64,000 nucleotides of DNA from Polaromonas glacialis (GCF_000709345.1 NZ_KL448323.1:2256173-2320172), one strand, 5' to 3'; positions 24,948 through 33,877 are shown, counted from the first letter of the stretch. Program-made: numbers and translations. Notes: generated by a model from the sequence alone, not told the origin.

Positions 24948-25612
24948 CGCCAGCGCCCGCCCTGCCCGCCCCCGCCACGCTTTACCCCGCCCTGGCGCAG
25001 GTGCAGCCGTCGCTGGCCGGCCTGCATCCGGCCATCGCGCCCGTCAGCGTTCCAGCCGGCACGGTGCTGTTCACTGAAAACACCCCCTGCCAGGGCTTTC
25101 CACTGGTGCTGCACGGCGAGATCAAGGTGTCGCGCAGTTCGGGCGATGGCCGTTCGCTGGAGTTGTACCGGGTGGTGCCGGGCGAGCTCTGCCTGGTGTC
25201 GTCGGCTTGCCTGTTTCGTGTGCAGCCGCTGTCGGCGCATGGCGTGACGACCCGGGCCAGCACCTTGCTGATGATCTCGCCCGACGTATTCAACCGCTGG
25301 CTGGAAACCCCGGCCTTTCGCAATGAGGTGCTGGGCCTGTTCGCCGAACGCATGGCCGACCTTACCGGCCTGATCGACGCGGTGGCGTTTCAACGGCTGG
25401 ACCAGCGGCTGGCCGCCGCGCTGCTGGGACGGGGGCCGAATCTGGCGCTGACGCATCAGGCGCTGGCGGACGAACTGGGCACGGTGCGCGAGATCGTCTC
25501 GCGCCTGCTGCGCCGCTTCGAGCGCGAAGGCTGGCTGGAACTGGCGCGCGAGCGCATCCACATCCTGGACAGCGCCGCCCTGCGCGCCGTGGCCGCCGGC
25601 CTGCCCGCCTGA
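24944..25612 (+). CDS. Crp/Fnr-family transcription regulator
   Basis: 222 residues. A cyclic-nucleotide-binding-type beta-roll (about 30-125, FPLVLHGEIKVSRSSGDGRS ... PGELCLVSSACLF) is followed by a C-terminal winged helix (LALTHQALADELGTVREIVSRLLRRF). No Fnr-type Cys cluster is present; two Cys in ELCLVSSACL could be sensory. The ATG overlaps the antitoxin stop by four bases (ATGA), so it is translationally coupled to the TA genes. It probably acts at the CRP-like palindrome at 25640-25655, just after its own stop. Confidence 0.88.
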   Translation: MTPAPALPAPATLYPALAQVQPSLAGLHPAIAPVSVPAGTVLFTENTPCQGFPLVLHGEIKVSRSSGDGRSLELYRVVPGELCLVSSACLFRVQPLSAHGVTTRASTLLMISPDVFNRWLETPAFRNEVLGLFAERMADLTGLIDAVAFQRLDQRLAAALLGRGPNLALTHQALADELGTVREIVSRLLRRFEREGWLELARERIHILDSAALRAVAAGLPA

Positions 25613-25639
25613 TCTCTGCGAATGAAGGCTGCGGGTTTG

Positions 25640-25655
25640 CGTGACCTATGTCACA
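25640..25655. promoter_or_regulatory. CRP-like palindrome
   Basis: CGTGA-CCTATG-TCACA fits the TGTGA-N6-TCACA layout of Crp-type sites, with a perfect GTGAC/GTCAC core. It lies 65 bases before the DUF2892 gene and just after the Crp/Fnr gene, so that regulator is the obvious ligand. Confidence 0.6.
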
Positions 25656-25719
25656 GACCCGCAGCGCGTTGACGAGTCCAATTCAAGCCATCAACCACTT
25701 CACTTCAGGGAAAACAGCC

Positions 25720-25917
25720 ATGAAATCCAACGTCGGCGGCATCGACCGCATCCTTCGCATCGCCATCGGCCTGGTGCTGATCGGCTTGAGCGTGTCCGGC
25801 ACCATCGGCGTGTGGGGCTGGCTCGGCGTGGTGCCGCTGGCCACCGGCCTGATCGGCTGGTGCCCGCCTTATGCGCTTTTCGGCTGGAACACCTGCGCGG
25901 TGAAAAACAGAAGCTGA
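25720..25917 (+). CDS. DUF2892 (YgaP-type) inner membrane protein
   Basis: A 65-residue protein starting MKSNVGGIDRILRIAIGLVL. Two transmembrane helices are separated by a tight GVWGWLG turn, and the PLATGLIGWCPPYALFGWNTC motif is diagnostic of DUF2892. The two conserved Cys (in WCPPY and NTC) recall the membrane part of YgaP rhodanese, so sulfur or redox chemistry is possible. It probably belongs to the regulon of the adjacent Crp/Fnr protein. Confidence 0.88.
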   Translation: MKSNVGGIDRILRIAIGLVLIGLSVSGTIGVWGWLGVVPLATGLIGWCPPYALFGWNTCAVKNRS

Positions 25918-26045
25918 CCGCTTCAGCGCACCGCGCACCCACGGCCTTTGAAGAGGCCGTTTTCAATGGCTTGCCCCGCTGGCGTGCAGGCCGCGCACCA
26001 CAATTGCCCTCGGCCTGGCCGATTGCACTAAGCCTGTGCAATTTT

Positions 26046-26076
26046 GTACACAATCTGCGGATTAGACCGTACACAA
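26046..26076. promoter_or_regulatory. Direct repeats GTACACAA, putative operator
   Basis: gtacacaa at 26046-26053 and again at 26069-26076, 23 bases apart (about two helical turns), immediately upstream of the sigma-54-like element. Candidate site for the operon's GntR regulator or for an enhancer-binding activator. Confidence 0.4.
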
Positions 26077-26079
26077 GGG

Positions 26080-26096
26080 CTGGCACACGTTTTGCA
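26080..26096 (+). promoter_or_regulatory. Sigma-54-like -24/-12 promoter
   Basis: CTGGCAC-ACGTT-TTGCA: GG and GC are exactly 12 bases apart, and both blocks match the RpoN consensus except for one base. Transcription would start near 26107, only a few bases before the ATG at 26109, which implies a leaderless mRNA or a downstream start. Confidence 0.45.
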
Positions 26097-26108
26097 AGTG
26101 TGGTTCGC

Positions 26109-27182
26109 ATGAATGCCGCCACACTCCATTCCAGCCCCGCCGCCATTGAACTGGTCGCCCTGACCAAACGCTACGCGCAAGGCAGCCCGGCGGTGGACAG
26201 CATCAACCTGCGCATCACCAGCGGCAGCTACTGCTGCCTGCTGGGGCCGTCGGGCTGCGGCAAAAGCACCACGCTGCGCATGATCGCCGGCCACGAGTCC
26301 GTGACCAGCGGCGACATTTTGCTGGACAACCGCAACATCACCGACCTGCCCGCCGCCAGTCGGGGCACGGCCATGATGTTCCAGAGTTTTGCGCTGTTTC
26401 CGCACCTGTCGGCGCTCGACAACGTGGCCTTCAGCCTGAAGATGAAGGGCGTCGGCAAGGCCGAGCGGCTGGCCCGCGCCAGGGATTTGCTTGACCGGGT
26501 CGCGATGGGCGCGCTGGCCGAACGCAAGCCGGCCGAACTCTCGGGCGGCCAGCAGCAGCGCGTGGCGCTGGCGCGGGCATTGATCACCCAGCCCAAGGTG
26601 CTGCTGCTTGACGAGCCGCTGTCGGCGCTCGACCCGTTTTTGCGCATCCAGATGCGCGCCGAGTTGCGCCGCTGGCAAAAGGAACTGGGCCTGACCTTCA
26701 TCCACGTCACGCATTCGCAGGAAGAAGCGATGGCGCTGGCCGACACCATGGTCGTCATGAACCAGGGCCTGATCGAGCAGGTCGGTTCGCCGCACGAGAT
26801 TTATAACCGCCCGGCCAGTGAATTTGTCGCGCGCTTCATGGGCGGGCACAACGTGCTGGACACGCCCGCCGGAAAAATCGGCGTTCGCACCGACCACATG
26901 CAGCTGACGCCCGCCAGCCAGGCCGCGCCCGACGGGCTGCACAACCAGCGCGCCGTGATCACCGATGTCGAATACCAGGGCACTTATGTATTGCTGGGCC
27001 TGCAGAACCCGTGCGTGTCGCAGACCGCGCACACCACGGCCGAGCTGTCGGTGATGGTGTCCGAGGCGGCCTTCGCGGCGCGGCCTTATGCGCTGGGCGA
27101 AGCAGTGCAACTGTCGTGGACGCCCGAGGCGGCGCACCCCTTGCAGGCCGAGCGCTGCGCGCCGGTCACGGCCACCGCCTGA
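26109..27182 (+). CDS. ABC transporter ATPase, PotA-like
   Basis: 357 residues. The ATPase domain has Walker A GPSGCGKST (about 45-53), Q-loop MMFQSFALFPHLS, signature LSGGQQQRVALARAL and Walker B VLLLDEPLSALD. A TOBE-type C-terminal domain begins near 260 (GVRTDHMQLTP). It powers the permease pair encoded downstream. There is no clear ribosome-binding site before the ATG. First gene of the operon ATPase - receptor - permease - permease - GntR - racemase-like. Confidence 0.92.
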   Translation: MNAATLHSSPAAIELVALTKRYAQGSPAVDSINLRITSGSYCCLLGPSGCGKSTTLRMIAGHESVTSGDILLDNRNITDLPAASRGTAMMFQSFALFPHLSALDNVAFSLKMKGVGKAERLARARDLLDRVAMGALAERKPAELSGGQQQRVALARALITQPKVLLLDEPLSALDPFLRIQMRAELRRWQKELGLTFIHVTHSQEEAMALADTMVVMNQGLIEQVGSPHEIYNRPASEFVARFMGGHNVLDTPAGKIGVRTDHMQLTPASQAAPDGLHNQRAVITDVEYQGTYVLLGLQNPCVSQTAHTTAELSVMVSEAAFAARPYALGEAVQLSWTPEAAHPLQAERCAPVTATA

Positions 27183-27274
27183 ACCTGTTCTCCCCTGAAC
27201 CTCCGCCTCCTTTTTTCTTCAATTTCCACCCGCCTCTTCGCAAGAAGATCCACACGCCACCAGGAGCTTTCACC

Positions 27275-28564
27275 ATGTCCGACTCTTTTCACGACCCAAA
27301 AGACGCTGCCGCCGGCCTGCAGCGCCGCGCCCTGCTCAAGGGCACCGCCGGAATGGCCGGCATCCTGGCCGCCGGCATGGCGCCGGCCGTGCATGCGCAG
27401 GAAAAAATCGTGCTGCGCTACCTGGGCACCGCGGTGAACCAGGACAAGGCGATTGCCGCGAAGTTTGAAAAAGACACCGGCATCAAAATCCAGTACGTGG
27501 CCGTGACCACCGACGACGTGACCAAGCGCGCGGTGACCGCGCCCAACAGTTTCGATTTGATCGACACCGAATACTTCTCGCTGAAGAAAATCGTGCCGAC
27601 CGGCAACCTGAAGGGCATCGACGTCAAGCGCATCAAGAATGCCGACAAGATCACGCCGCTGTTCACCACCGGCATGGTGGGCGGCAAGGCCGTCGGCGAC
27701 CAGGGCACGGCCCCCAAGAAGGTGATCTACCTCGAAGGCGAGAAAAGCAAGGTCTTTGCCAAGAGCCCGACACAGTTCATGTCGCTGATCCCCACGGTGT
27801 ACAACGCCGACACGCTGGGCATCCGCCCCGACCTGATCAAGCGGCCGATCAATTCCTGGGCCGAACTGCTGAACCCCGAATTCAAGGGCAAGGCGGCGAT
27901 CCTGAACATTCCGTCCATCGGCATCATGGACGCGGCGATGGTGGTCGAGGCGCTGGGCCTGTACAAATACCCCGACAAGGGCAACATGACCAAGCCGGAA
28001 GTCGACCTGACGATCAAGACGCTGATCGAGGCGAAGAAGGCCGGCCAGTTCCGCAGCCTGTGGAAGGACTTCAACGAGTCGGTGAACCTGATGGCGTCGG
28101 GCGAGGTCGTGATCCAGTCGATGTGGAGCCCGGCCGTGACCGCCGTGCGCACCAAGGGCATTGCCTGCAACTTCCAGCCATTGAAAGAAGGCTACCGCGC
28201 CTGGGCCGCCGGTTTTGGCTTGCCGGCAACGCTGTCGGGCCGCAAGCAGGACGGCGCCTATGAATTCATCAACTGGTTCCTCGACGGCTGGGCGGGCGCC
28301 TACCTGAACCGCCAGGGCTATTACAGCGCCGTGCTGGATACTGCCAAATCCAAGATGGAAGCCTACGAATGGGCCTACTGGATGGAAGGCAAGCCCGCCA
28401 GCCAGGACATCAAGAGCCCGACCGGGGACGTATTGGCCAAAACCGGTGCGATCCGCGACGGCGGCAGCTACGAGGCGCGCATGGGCAGCATTGCCTGCTG
28501 GAACGCGCTGATGGACGAGAACAACTACATGGTCCAGAAATGGAATGAGTTCGTGGCTGCTTGA
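27275..28564 (+). CDS. ABC transporter periplasmic binding protein, PotD-like
   Basis: 429 residues from the ATG at 27275 (CAGGAG upstream). The signal sequence has a Tat-like twin-Arg start (QRRALLKGTAGMAGILAAGM, cleavage after VHA). The mature protein (IVLRYLGTAVNQDKAIAAKF...DTGIKIQYV) is a two-lobed type II binding protein of the spermidine/putrescine/iron class. It is longer than PotD (about 350), so the ligand may be larger than a simple polyamine. The neighbouring racemase-like gene hints at a hydantoin- or amino-acid-related compound. Confidence 0.88.
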   Translation: MSDSFHDPKDAAAGLQRRALLKGTAGMAGILAAGMAPAVHAQEKIVLRYLGTAVNQDKAIAAKFEKDTGIKIQYVAVTTDDVTKRAVTAPNSFDLIDTEYFSLKKIVPTGNLKGIDVKRIKNADKITPLFTTGMVGGKAVGDQGTAPKKVIYLEGEKSKVFAKSPTQFMSLIPTVYNADTLGIRPDLIKRPINSWAELLNPEFKGKAAILNIPSIGIMDAAMVVEALGLYKYPDKGNMTKPEVDLTIKTLIEAKKAGQFRSLWKDFNESVNLMASGEVVIQSMWSPAVTAVRTKGIACNFQPLKEGYRAWAAGFGLPATLSGRKQDGAYEFINWFLDGWAGAYLNRQGYYSAVLDTAKSKMEAYEWAYWMEGKPASQDIKSPTGDVLAKTGAIRDGGSYEARMGSIACWNALMDENNYMVQKWNEFVAA

Positions 28565-28589
28565 TAAGTACACCCCCGTTGCCGCTCAC

Positions 28590-28660
28590 TGCGTGTAGCG
28601 GCCTCCCCCCTTGCAGGGGGCGACCGCTGCGGCCCGGCAAAGCCGGTTCCTCGCCGTCAC
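28590..28660 (+). repeat. GC-rich intergenic repeat, third copy
   Basis: ccccccttgcagggggcga, then gcggcccggcaaagccggtt, the same dyad order as the copies at 9222 and 9343, in the opposite orientation. It lies between the receptor and permease genes and could cap the receptor mRNA. Confidence 0.6.
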
Positions 28661-28715
28661 TGGGTTGATCCGGCTCGCTTCGCTTGCATATTTTTGTTCA
28701 TTGAACTGGATTTTT

Positions 28716-29630
28716 ATGAGCGCTCCTGCCATCACCGCCCATTCCAGCCCCACCCGGGCCCCCGGCCGGTCGCTGGCCGCCTGGTGGCAGGCGCTGCCGC
28801 TGACGGCGGTGTTCGTGCTGTTCTTTTTGATTCCGCTGGCGCTGATCCTGATGGTCAGCTTCTGGGACTTCAATGAATACGAGTTGCTGCCCGGCTTCAC
28901 GCTGAAAAATTACGTTTCCATCTTTGAAGGCTGCGGCAACACGAACGAGATGTGCGTGACTTTCAAGACCTATCTTTCGACCTTCAAGTTCAGCTTCCTG
29001 GTCTGGCTGATCACGCTGGTGACCGGCTTCGCGGTGTCTTACTTTCTGGCCTTCCATGTACGCTCGTCCGGCGTGCAGACCTTGCTGTTCATCCTGTGCA
29101 CCATTCCGTTCTGGACCTCAAACGTGATCCGAATGATCTCGTGGGTGCCGCTGCTGGGGCGCAATGGCCTGGTCAACCAGAGCCTGGTCGGCTTGGGCGT
29201 GGTGAACCAGCCCATCGAATGGCTGCTTTTTTCCGATTTTTCAGTGGTGCTGGCGTTTGTGCACCTCTACACCATGTTCATGATCGTGCCGATCTTCAAC
29301 TCGATGATGCGCATCGACCGCAGCCTGATCGAGGCGGCCAACGACAGCGGCGCTTCCAGCTGGCAGACGCTGTGGAACGTCATCATTCCCTTGTGCCGTA
29401 CCGGCATCATCATTGGCTCGATCTTCGTCATCACCATCGTGATGGGCGACTTCGTGACCATCGGCGTGATGGGCGGCCAGCAGATCGCCTCCATCGGCAA
29501 GATCATCCAGGTGCAAACCTCGTATTTGCAGTTTCCGCTGGCGGCGGCCAATGCGGTCATCTTGCTGGCGCTGGTGCTCATGATCATCGCGGCGCTGACC
29601 CGGCTGGTCGATATTCGCAAGGAACTCTAG
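28716..29630 (+). CDS. ABC transporter permease, PotB-like
   Basis: 304 residues, six or so helices. FVLFFLIPLALILMVSFWDF is the N-terminal helix and SGASSWQTLWNVIIPLCRTG is the EAA coupling loop of BPD permeases. ATG at 28716 with ctgga upstream. The upstream extension of the frame is repeat sequence. Confidence 0.9.
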   Translation: MSAPAITAHSSPTRAPGRSLAAWWQALPLTAVFVLFFLIPLALILMVSFWDFNEYELLPGFTLKNYVSIFEGCGNTNEMCVTFKTYLSTFKFSFLVWLITLVTGFAVSYFLAFHVRSSGVQTLLFILCTIPFWTSNVIRMISWVPLLGRNGLVNQSLVGLGVVNQPIEWLLFSDFSVVLAFVHLYTMFMIVPIFNSMMRIDRSLIEAANDSGASSWQTLWNVIIPLCRTGIIIGSIFVITIVMGDFVTIGVMGGQQIASIGKIIQVQTSYLQFPLAAANAVILLALVLMIIAALTRLVDIRKEL

Positions 29631-29632
29631 CC

Positions 29633-30517
29633 ATGTACGCCGACAAACGCCCCGCCGCCTTCTGGTTCCTGGCGCTGTTCTTTGCGCTGTTCGTGCTGTT
29701 TTTGTATGGCCCGATGCTGGTCATCGTGGTGCTGAGTTTCCAGGGGCCCGAAGGCGGGCTGACCTTTCCGCTGCGCGGCGTGTCGCTGCACTGGTTCCAC
29801 AAGCTGGCCGAAGGGCTGGGCGTGGTCGATATCGGCGCGGCGCTCTGGCGCTCGCTGGGGCTGGGGCTGGCGGTGATGGTGTTGACCGTGGTGTTCTCGG
29901 TGCTGGCCGGGCTGGCGTTTCGCAAGAAGCTGGCCGGCGGCAACACGCTCTTTTTGATCGTCGTGGCCAGCCTGATCATGCCGTCCATCATTGTCTCGCT
30001 GGGCATCGGGCTGGAGTTCCGGCTGCTGGACACCGGCATCAAGCAGGCTCTGGCGTTTTTTGGCATGACCGGCACGCTGGAGGAATACGGCACGGCGCTG
30101 GGCCTGTTTACCTCGGCGCTGGGCGCGCACCTGACCTGGACGCTGCCGTTTGGCCTGCTGATCATGTTCGCGATTTTCAACCGCTTCAACCCGGCTTATG
30201 AAGAGGCGGCGCGCGACCTGGGCGCCACGCCGTGGCAGGGGTTTCGGCATGTCGTGCTGCCCTTGATCGCGCCGTCGGTGGTGGGCATCGGCATGTTCGG
30301 CTTCACGCTGAGCTGGGACGAGATTGCCCGCACCTCGCAGGCGATTGGCGATGTCAACACCCTGCCGCTGGAACTGCAGGGGCTGACTTCCACCGTCACC
30401 ACGCCGTCGATCTACGCGCTGGGCACGGTGACCACCGTGGTGTCGCTGCTGGTGATGGCTTTGGCCATCGGCCTGGCCTGGTGGCTGGGAAGCCGGCAAA
30501 AGAAAGGCGCGCGATGA
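29633..30517 (+). CDS. ABC transporter permease, PotC-like
   Basis: 294 residues with six predicted helices. The EAA loop EEAARDLGATPWQGFRHVVL lies at about residues 188-207. Two bases separate it from the previous stop, and its own stop overlaps the next ATG (ATGA), so translation is coupled. Completes the transporter. Confidence 0.9.
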   Translation: MYADKRPAAFWFLALFFALFVLFLYGPMLVIVVLSFQGPEGGLTFPLRGVSLHWFHKLAEGLGVVDIGAALWRSLGLGLAVMVLTVVFSVLAGLAFRKKLAGGNTLFLIVVASLIMPSIIVSLGIGLEFRLLDTGIKQALAFFGMTGTLEEYGTALGLFTSALGAHLTWTLPFGLLIMFAIFNRFNPAYEEAARDLGATPWQGFRHVVLPLIAPSVVGIGMFGFTLSWDEIARTSQAIGDVNTLPLELQGLTSTVTTPSIYALGTVTTVVSLLVMALAIGLAWWLGSRQKKGAR

Positions 30518-31227
30518 GCAACGCAGCGCCCGCCATGCCGCTGAGCGACAGCGACATCTACGAGCGCGTCATCTCGGCCATCCTCGACCATCGCCTGCCG
30601 CCGGGCACCAAGCTGGGGGAAGACAAGCTGGCCACCGCCTTCGGCGTGTCACGCACGCGCATCCGGCCGGTGCTGGTGCGCCTGGCGAACGAGCAGGTGG
30701 TCACGCTCACGCCGCATCGCGGCGCCACCATCACCCAGCCCACCGCGCAGGAGGCGCGCGAAGTCTTCGAGGTGCGCCGGATGATCGAGCCCACGCTGGT
30801 GGCGCGGTTCATTGCCTATGCCAGCGAAGCCGACATGGCGCGGCTCAGGCTCTGCATCGACGAGGAAGAAAGCGCGCGCCTGGCCGGCGACCTGCGCCGC
30901 GCCATCCGGCTGTCGGGCGACTTTCACCTGCAAATTGCCGAGCGCGCCGGCCACCAGACGCTGGGCCGCATCCTGCGCGAGCTGATTTCGCGCACCTCGC
31001 TCATCCTGATGGCCTACAGCACGGCCACTGAGCGCAACCCTGAAGAAGCGGCGACGTGCGGCTGCCGCGAACACCGCGCGCTGCTCGATGCCATGCGCCT
31101 GCGCGATGCGCCAGAGGCCGGACGCCGCATGCAGGGCCATCTGCTCCAGCTTGAATCGCAACTGCGATTCATCGCTCCGCCGGACAGGACATCCGACCTG
31201 TCCACGCTGTTTGCCGTGGCAGCCTGA
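30514..31227 (+). CDS. GntR-family regulator, FCD subfamily
   Basis: 237 residues. The N-terminal winged helix (IYERVISAILDHRLPPGTKL ... LATAFGVSRTRIRPVLVRLA) has an unusual RIRPVL where most have VRxAL. The C-terminal FCD ligand domain has the metal-binding D/H positions (GDFHLQIAERAGH, EHRALLDA). It probably senses the imported compound or its catabolite and controls this operon. Confidence 0.9.
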   Translation: MSNAAPAMPLSDSDIYERVISAILDHRLPPGTKLGEDKLATAFGVSRTRIRPVLVRLANEQVVTLTPHRGATITQPTAQEAREVFEVRRMIEPTLVARFIAYASEADMARLRLCIDEEESARLAGDLRRAIRLSGDFHLQIAERAGHQTLGRILRELISRTSLILMAYSTATERNPEEAATCGCREHRALLDAMRLRDAPEAGRRMQGHLLQLESQLRFIAPPDRTSDLSTLFAVAA

Positions 31228-31233
31228 AGCCTC

Positions 31234-31995
31234 ATGCGCCGTCTTCTGGTCATCAACCCCAACACATCGGCCTCGGTCAGCGGTTTGCTGCAAACCCATG
31301 TGCAGGCCGCCAGCGGGCCGCAGGTACGGGTGCGCACCGTCACCGCGCGTTTTGGCGCGCCCTATATTTCGGATGAAGCCAGTTATGCCGTGGCCGGCCA
31401 TGCCACGCTCGACGCCTGGGCCGCCGCGCTGGTCAAGCCGGACGGCGGGCCGCACGAAGCGCCCGACGCGGTGCTGATCGGCTGCTTTGGCGACCCCGGA
31501 TTGCTGGCGCTGCGCGAAAGCAGCGCGGTGCCGGTCACCGGCCTGGCCGAAGCCGCGTTCATCGAGGCCGCGCGCCATGGCCGCTTTGCCATCGTCACCG
31601 GCGGCGAGCGCTGGGGGCCGATGCTTGAGCGGCTGGCGCAGGCGCTCGGCCATGCGCCGCTGCTGGCTGGCATCCACAAGGTAGCGCCGACCGGCGCGCA
31701 GCTTGCCGCCGACCCGTTGGCCGCAAGCGCCCTGCTCGGCCAGGCCTGCCGCGACGCGCAACGCCATTGGGGCGTCCAGGCGGTGATCCTGGGCGGGGCC
31801 GGGCTGGCCGGCATGGCAGCGGCCATTCAGCCCGCGCTGGACGTGCCGGTCATCGACAGCGTGCTGGCCGGCGCCAGATGGGCACTGTGCCCGCAGGCGC
31901 CGCCCGCCAGGCGCGGCACGCCCGGTTTTGATGTCGCCTGGTTCAATGTTTCGCCCGAACTGGCGGCACTCGGCACGCAAGGCGCCACCCCCTGA
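31234..31995 (+). CDS. Asp/Glu/hydantoin racemase-like protein lacking one catalytic Cys
   Basis: 253 residues. The N-terminus RRLLVINPNTSASVSGLL and the motif IGCFGDPGL (first catalytic Cys) are typical of hydantoin/allantoin racemases. The second catalytic Cys, normally in a (V/I)LGCAG motif, is Gly here: VILGGAGLAG (DNA ctg ggc ggg gcc). A two-base proton-transfer racemase should not work normally without it, so it may be a one-sided isomerase or decarboxylase-like enzyme, or a binding protein. Six bases downstream of the GntR gene; last in the operon. Confidence 0.8.
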   Translation: MRRLLVINPNTSASVSGLLQTHVQAASGPQVRVRTVTARFGAPYISDEASYAVAGHATLDAWAAALVKPDGGPHEAPDAVLIGCFGDPGLLALRESSAVPVTGLAEAAFIEAARHGRFAIVTGGERWGPMLERLAQALGHAPLLAGIHKVAPTGAQLAADPLAASALLGQACRDAQRHWGVQAVILGGAGLAGMAAAIQPALDVPVIDSVLAGARWALCPQAPPARRGTPGFDVAWFNVSPELAALGTQGATP

Positions 31996-32100
31996 AGTAT
32001 TGGCATGGACGTATCCGTCAACCCGCGCCTTCTGCCGGAACGCATCGAGGACAAAGCACGCAGTCCGGCGCCGGCGCCTCATAACGCCTAAAATTAAGCC

Positions 32101-32964
32101 GTGAAACCCCAAAATATCCTGAACGCCGACCTGCATTGCCATTCCGTCGTGTCCGACGGCACCCTGACCCCCGAAGCACTCGCCGAGCGCGCCAAAGCCA
32201 ACGGCGTCGAGTTGTGGGCGCTGACCGACCATGACGAAATCGGCGGCCAGCGCCAAGCCGCCGCCGCCGCCAGGGCGCAAGGCATGGCCTACCTGACCGG
32301 CACCGAGATTTCGGTGACGTTTGCCGGCGAAACGGTTCATATCGTCGGCCTGGGCTTCGACCCGGACGACATCAAGCTCAAGCAGGGGCTGTACGACACC
32401 CGCAACGGCCGCGAGCAGCGGGCAAGGGAAATGTCCGATTCGCTGGCCAGGGTCGGCATCCACGGCGCCTTTGAGGGTGCCTTAAAGTTTGTCGGCAACC
32501 CTGAACTGATCTCGCGCACCCACTTTGCCCGCCACCTGGTGGAGTCCGGTGTCTGCAAGGAAACGAACGAGGTCTTTCGCAAATACCTGACCGAAGGCAA
32601 GCCCGGCTACGTGCCGCATCGCTGGGCCACGCTGAAGGATGCGGTCACCTGGATCACGCAGGCGCAGGGCATTGCGGTGATTGCCCATCCGGGCCGTTAC
32701 AACTTCTCGGCCAACGAGGAATATGCGCTGTTCACCGAATTCAAGGCCCATGGCGGGCGCGGCGTGGAAGTCGTCACCGGCAGCCATACCAAGCAGGAAT
32801 TCATCAAGTACGCCGAGACCGCCAAGGAATTCGGCCTGGCCGCCTCTCGCGGCAGCGACTTTCACAGCCCCATTGAGAGCCACACCGACCTGGGCACCCT
32901 GCCCTTCCTGCCGGGCGACCTGACGCCGGTGTGGGAACTGTTGGCTGGCCGCATCCAGGCATGA
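32101..32964 (+). CDS. PHP-domain phosphoesterase (YciV/RNase AM-like)
   Basis: 287 residues. Metal ligands of the PHP fold are visible: ADLHCHSVVSDG (9-20), LTDHDEIGG (41-49), TGTEISV, VIAHPGR (about 194-200) and SRGSDFHSP (about 255-263). In E. coli the homologue YciV (5'-3' exoribonuclease AM / nucleoside-bisphosphate phosphatase) is followed by yciO. Here yciO is two genes downstream, which supports the assignment. The DMT transporter start overlaps its stop. Confidence 0.88.
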   Translation: MKPQNILNADLHCHSVVSDGTLTPEALAERAKANGVELWALTDHDEIGGQRQAAAAARAQGMAYLTGTEISVTFAGETVHIVGLGFDPDDIKLKQGLYDTRNGREQRAREMSDSLARVGIHGAFEGALKFVGNPELISRTHFARHLVESGVCKETNEVFRKYLTEGKPGYVPHRWATLKDAVTWITQAQGIAVIAHPGRYNFSANEEYALFTEFKAHGGRGVEVVTGSHTKQEFIKYAETAKEFGLAASRGSDFHSPIESHTDLGTLPFLPGDLTPVWELLAGRIQA

Positions 32965-33866
32965 GCGGCGCGACCAGAACACCTCCCAACACACTGGCGG
33001 GGATTGCACTTCTGGTGGCGGCCGTGGCTTGCTTCGCCGTGCTCGACACCACCACCAAGATCGTTTCACTGAGCGTTCCGGTGCTGATGGCGCTGTGGTT
33101 TCGCTATGCGTTCCAGGCGATTGCCACCACCATGGCCATGCTGCCTTCGCGCGGCCGGAGCCTGCTGCGCACGGCGCATCCAAAGTTCCAGTGCCTGCGC
33201 GGCGTGTTGCTGCTGGCCACCAGCATGTTTGCCTTTTTCAGCCTCAAGCACATGCCGGTGGGCGAGTTCACGGCCATTGTCATGATCACGCCGCTGGTCA
33301 TCACGCTGCTGGCGTCGCTCACCCTGGGTGAGCGGGTGTCGGTACTGCGCTGGGCGCTGGTGATTGGCGGCTTCGTCGGCACGCTCATCATCATCCGGCC
33401 CGGCGGAAAACAATTCAGCTGGGCCATGCTGCTGCCGCTCGGCCTGGTGATCTCGCATGCCTGGTTCCAGATCCTGACCAGCCGGCTGGCGCGTACCGAA
33501 GACCCGGTCACCATGCATTTCTACAGTGGCTGGGTCGGCATGCTGCTGGCGTCGCTGGCCTTGCCGTTTGCCTGGACTTCGCTCGATTCGTGGACGCTCT
33601 GGGCCGGCCTGGCGCTGATGGGCCTGATGGGCACCGTCGGCCATTTCATGATGATCCTGGCCTATGCCAGAGCACCGGTTTCCACCCTGACGCCTTTTTT
33701 GTATGCCCAGATCGGCTTTGCCATGCTGGGCGGCTGGCTGGCGTTTTCCCATGTTCCCGACGACCTGTCGCTACTGGGCATGGGCATGATCGCGGTGTGC
33801 GGCGCGACAGGCGCATGGCTGGCCGTGCGCGAAAGCCGCGTCCTCATCCAAGCCACTGAATCTTGA
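32961..33866 (+). CDS. DMT-superfamily (EamA) exporter
   Basis: 301 residues with ten predicted helices in two EamA repeats (VPVLMALWFRYAFQAI in the first, AYARAPVSTLTPFLYAQIGFA in the second). Substrate unknown; family members export amino acids or metabolites. ATG overlaps the previous stop (ATGA), so coupled to the PHP gene. Confidence 0.88.
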   Translation: MSGATRTPPNTLAGIALLVAAVACFAVLDTTTKIVSLSVPVLMALWFRYAFQAIATTMAMLPSRGRSLLRTAHPKFQCLRGVLLLATSMFAFFSLKHMPVGEFTAIVMITPLVITLLASLTLGERVSVLRWALVIGGFVGTLIIIRPGGKQFSWAMLLPLGLVISHAWFQILTSRLARTEDPVTMHFYSGWVGMLLASLALPFAWTSLDSWTLWAGLALMGLMGTVGHFMMILAYARAPVSTLTPFLYAQIGFAMLGGWLAFSHVPDDLSLLGMGMIAVCGATGAWLAVRESRVLIQATES

Positions 33867-33877
33867 AAGGTTTTGCC

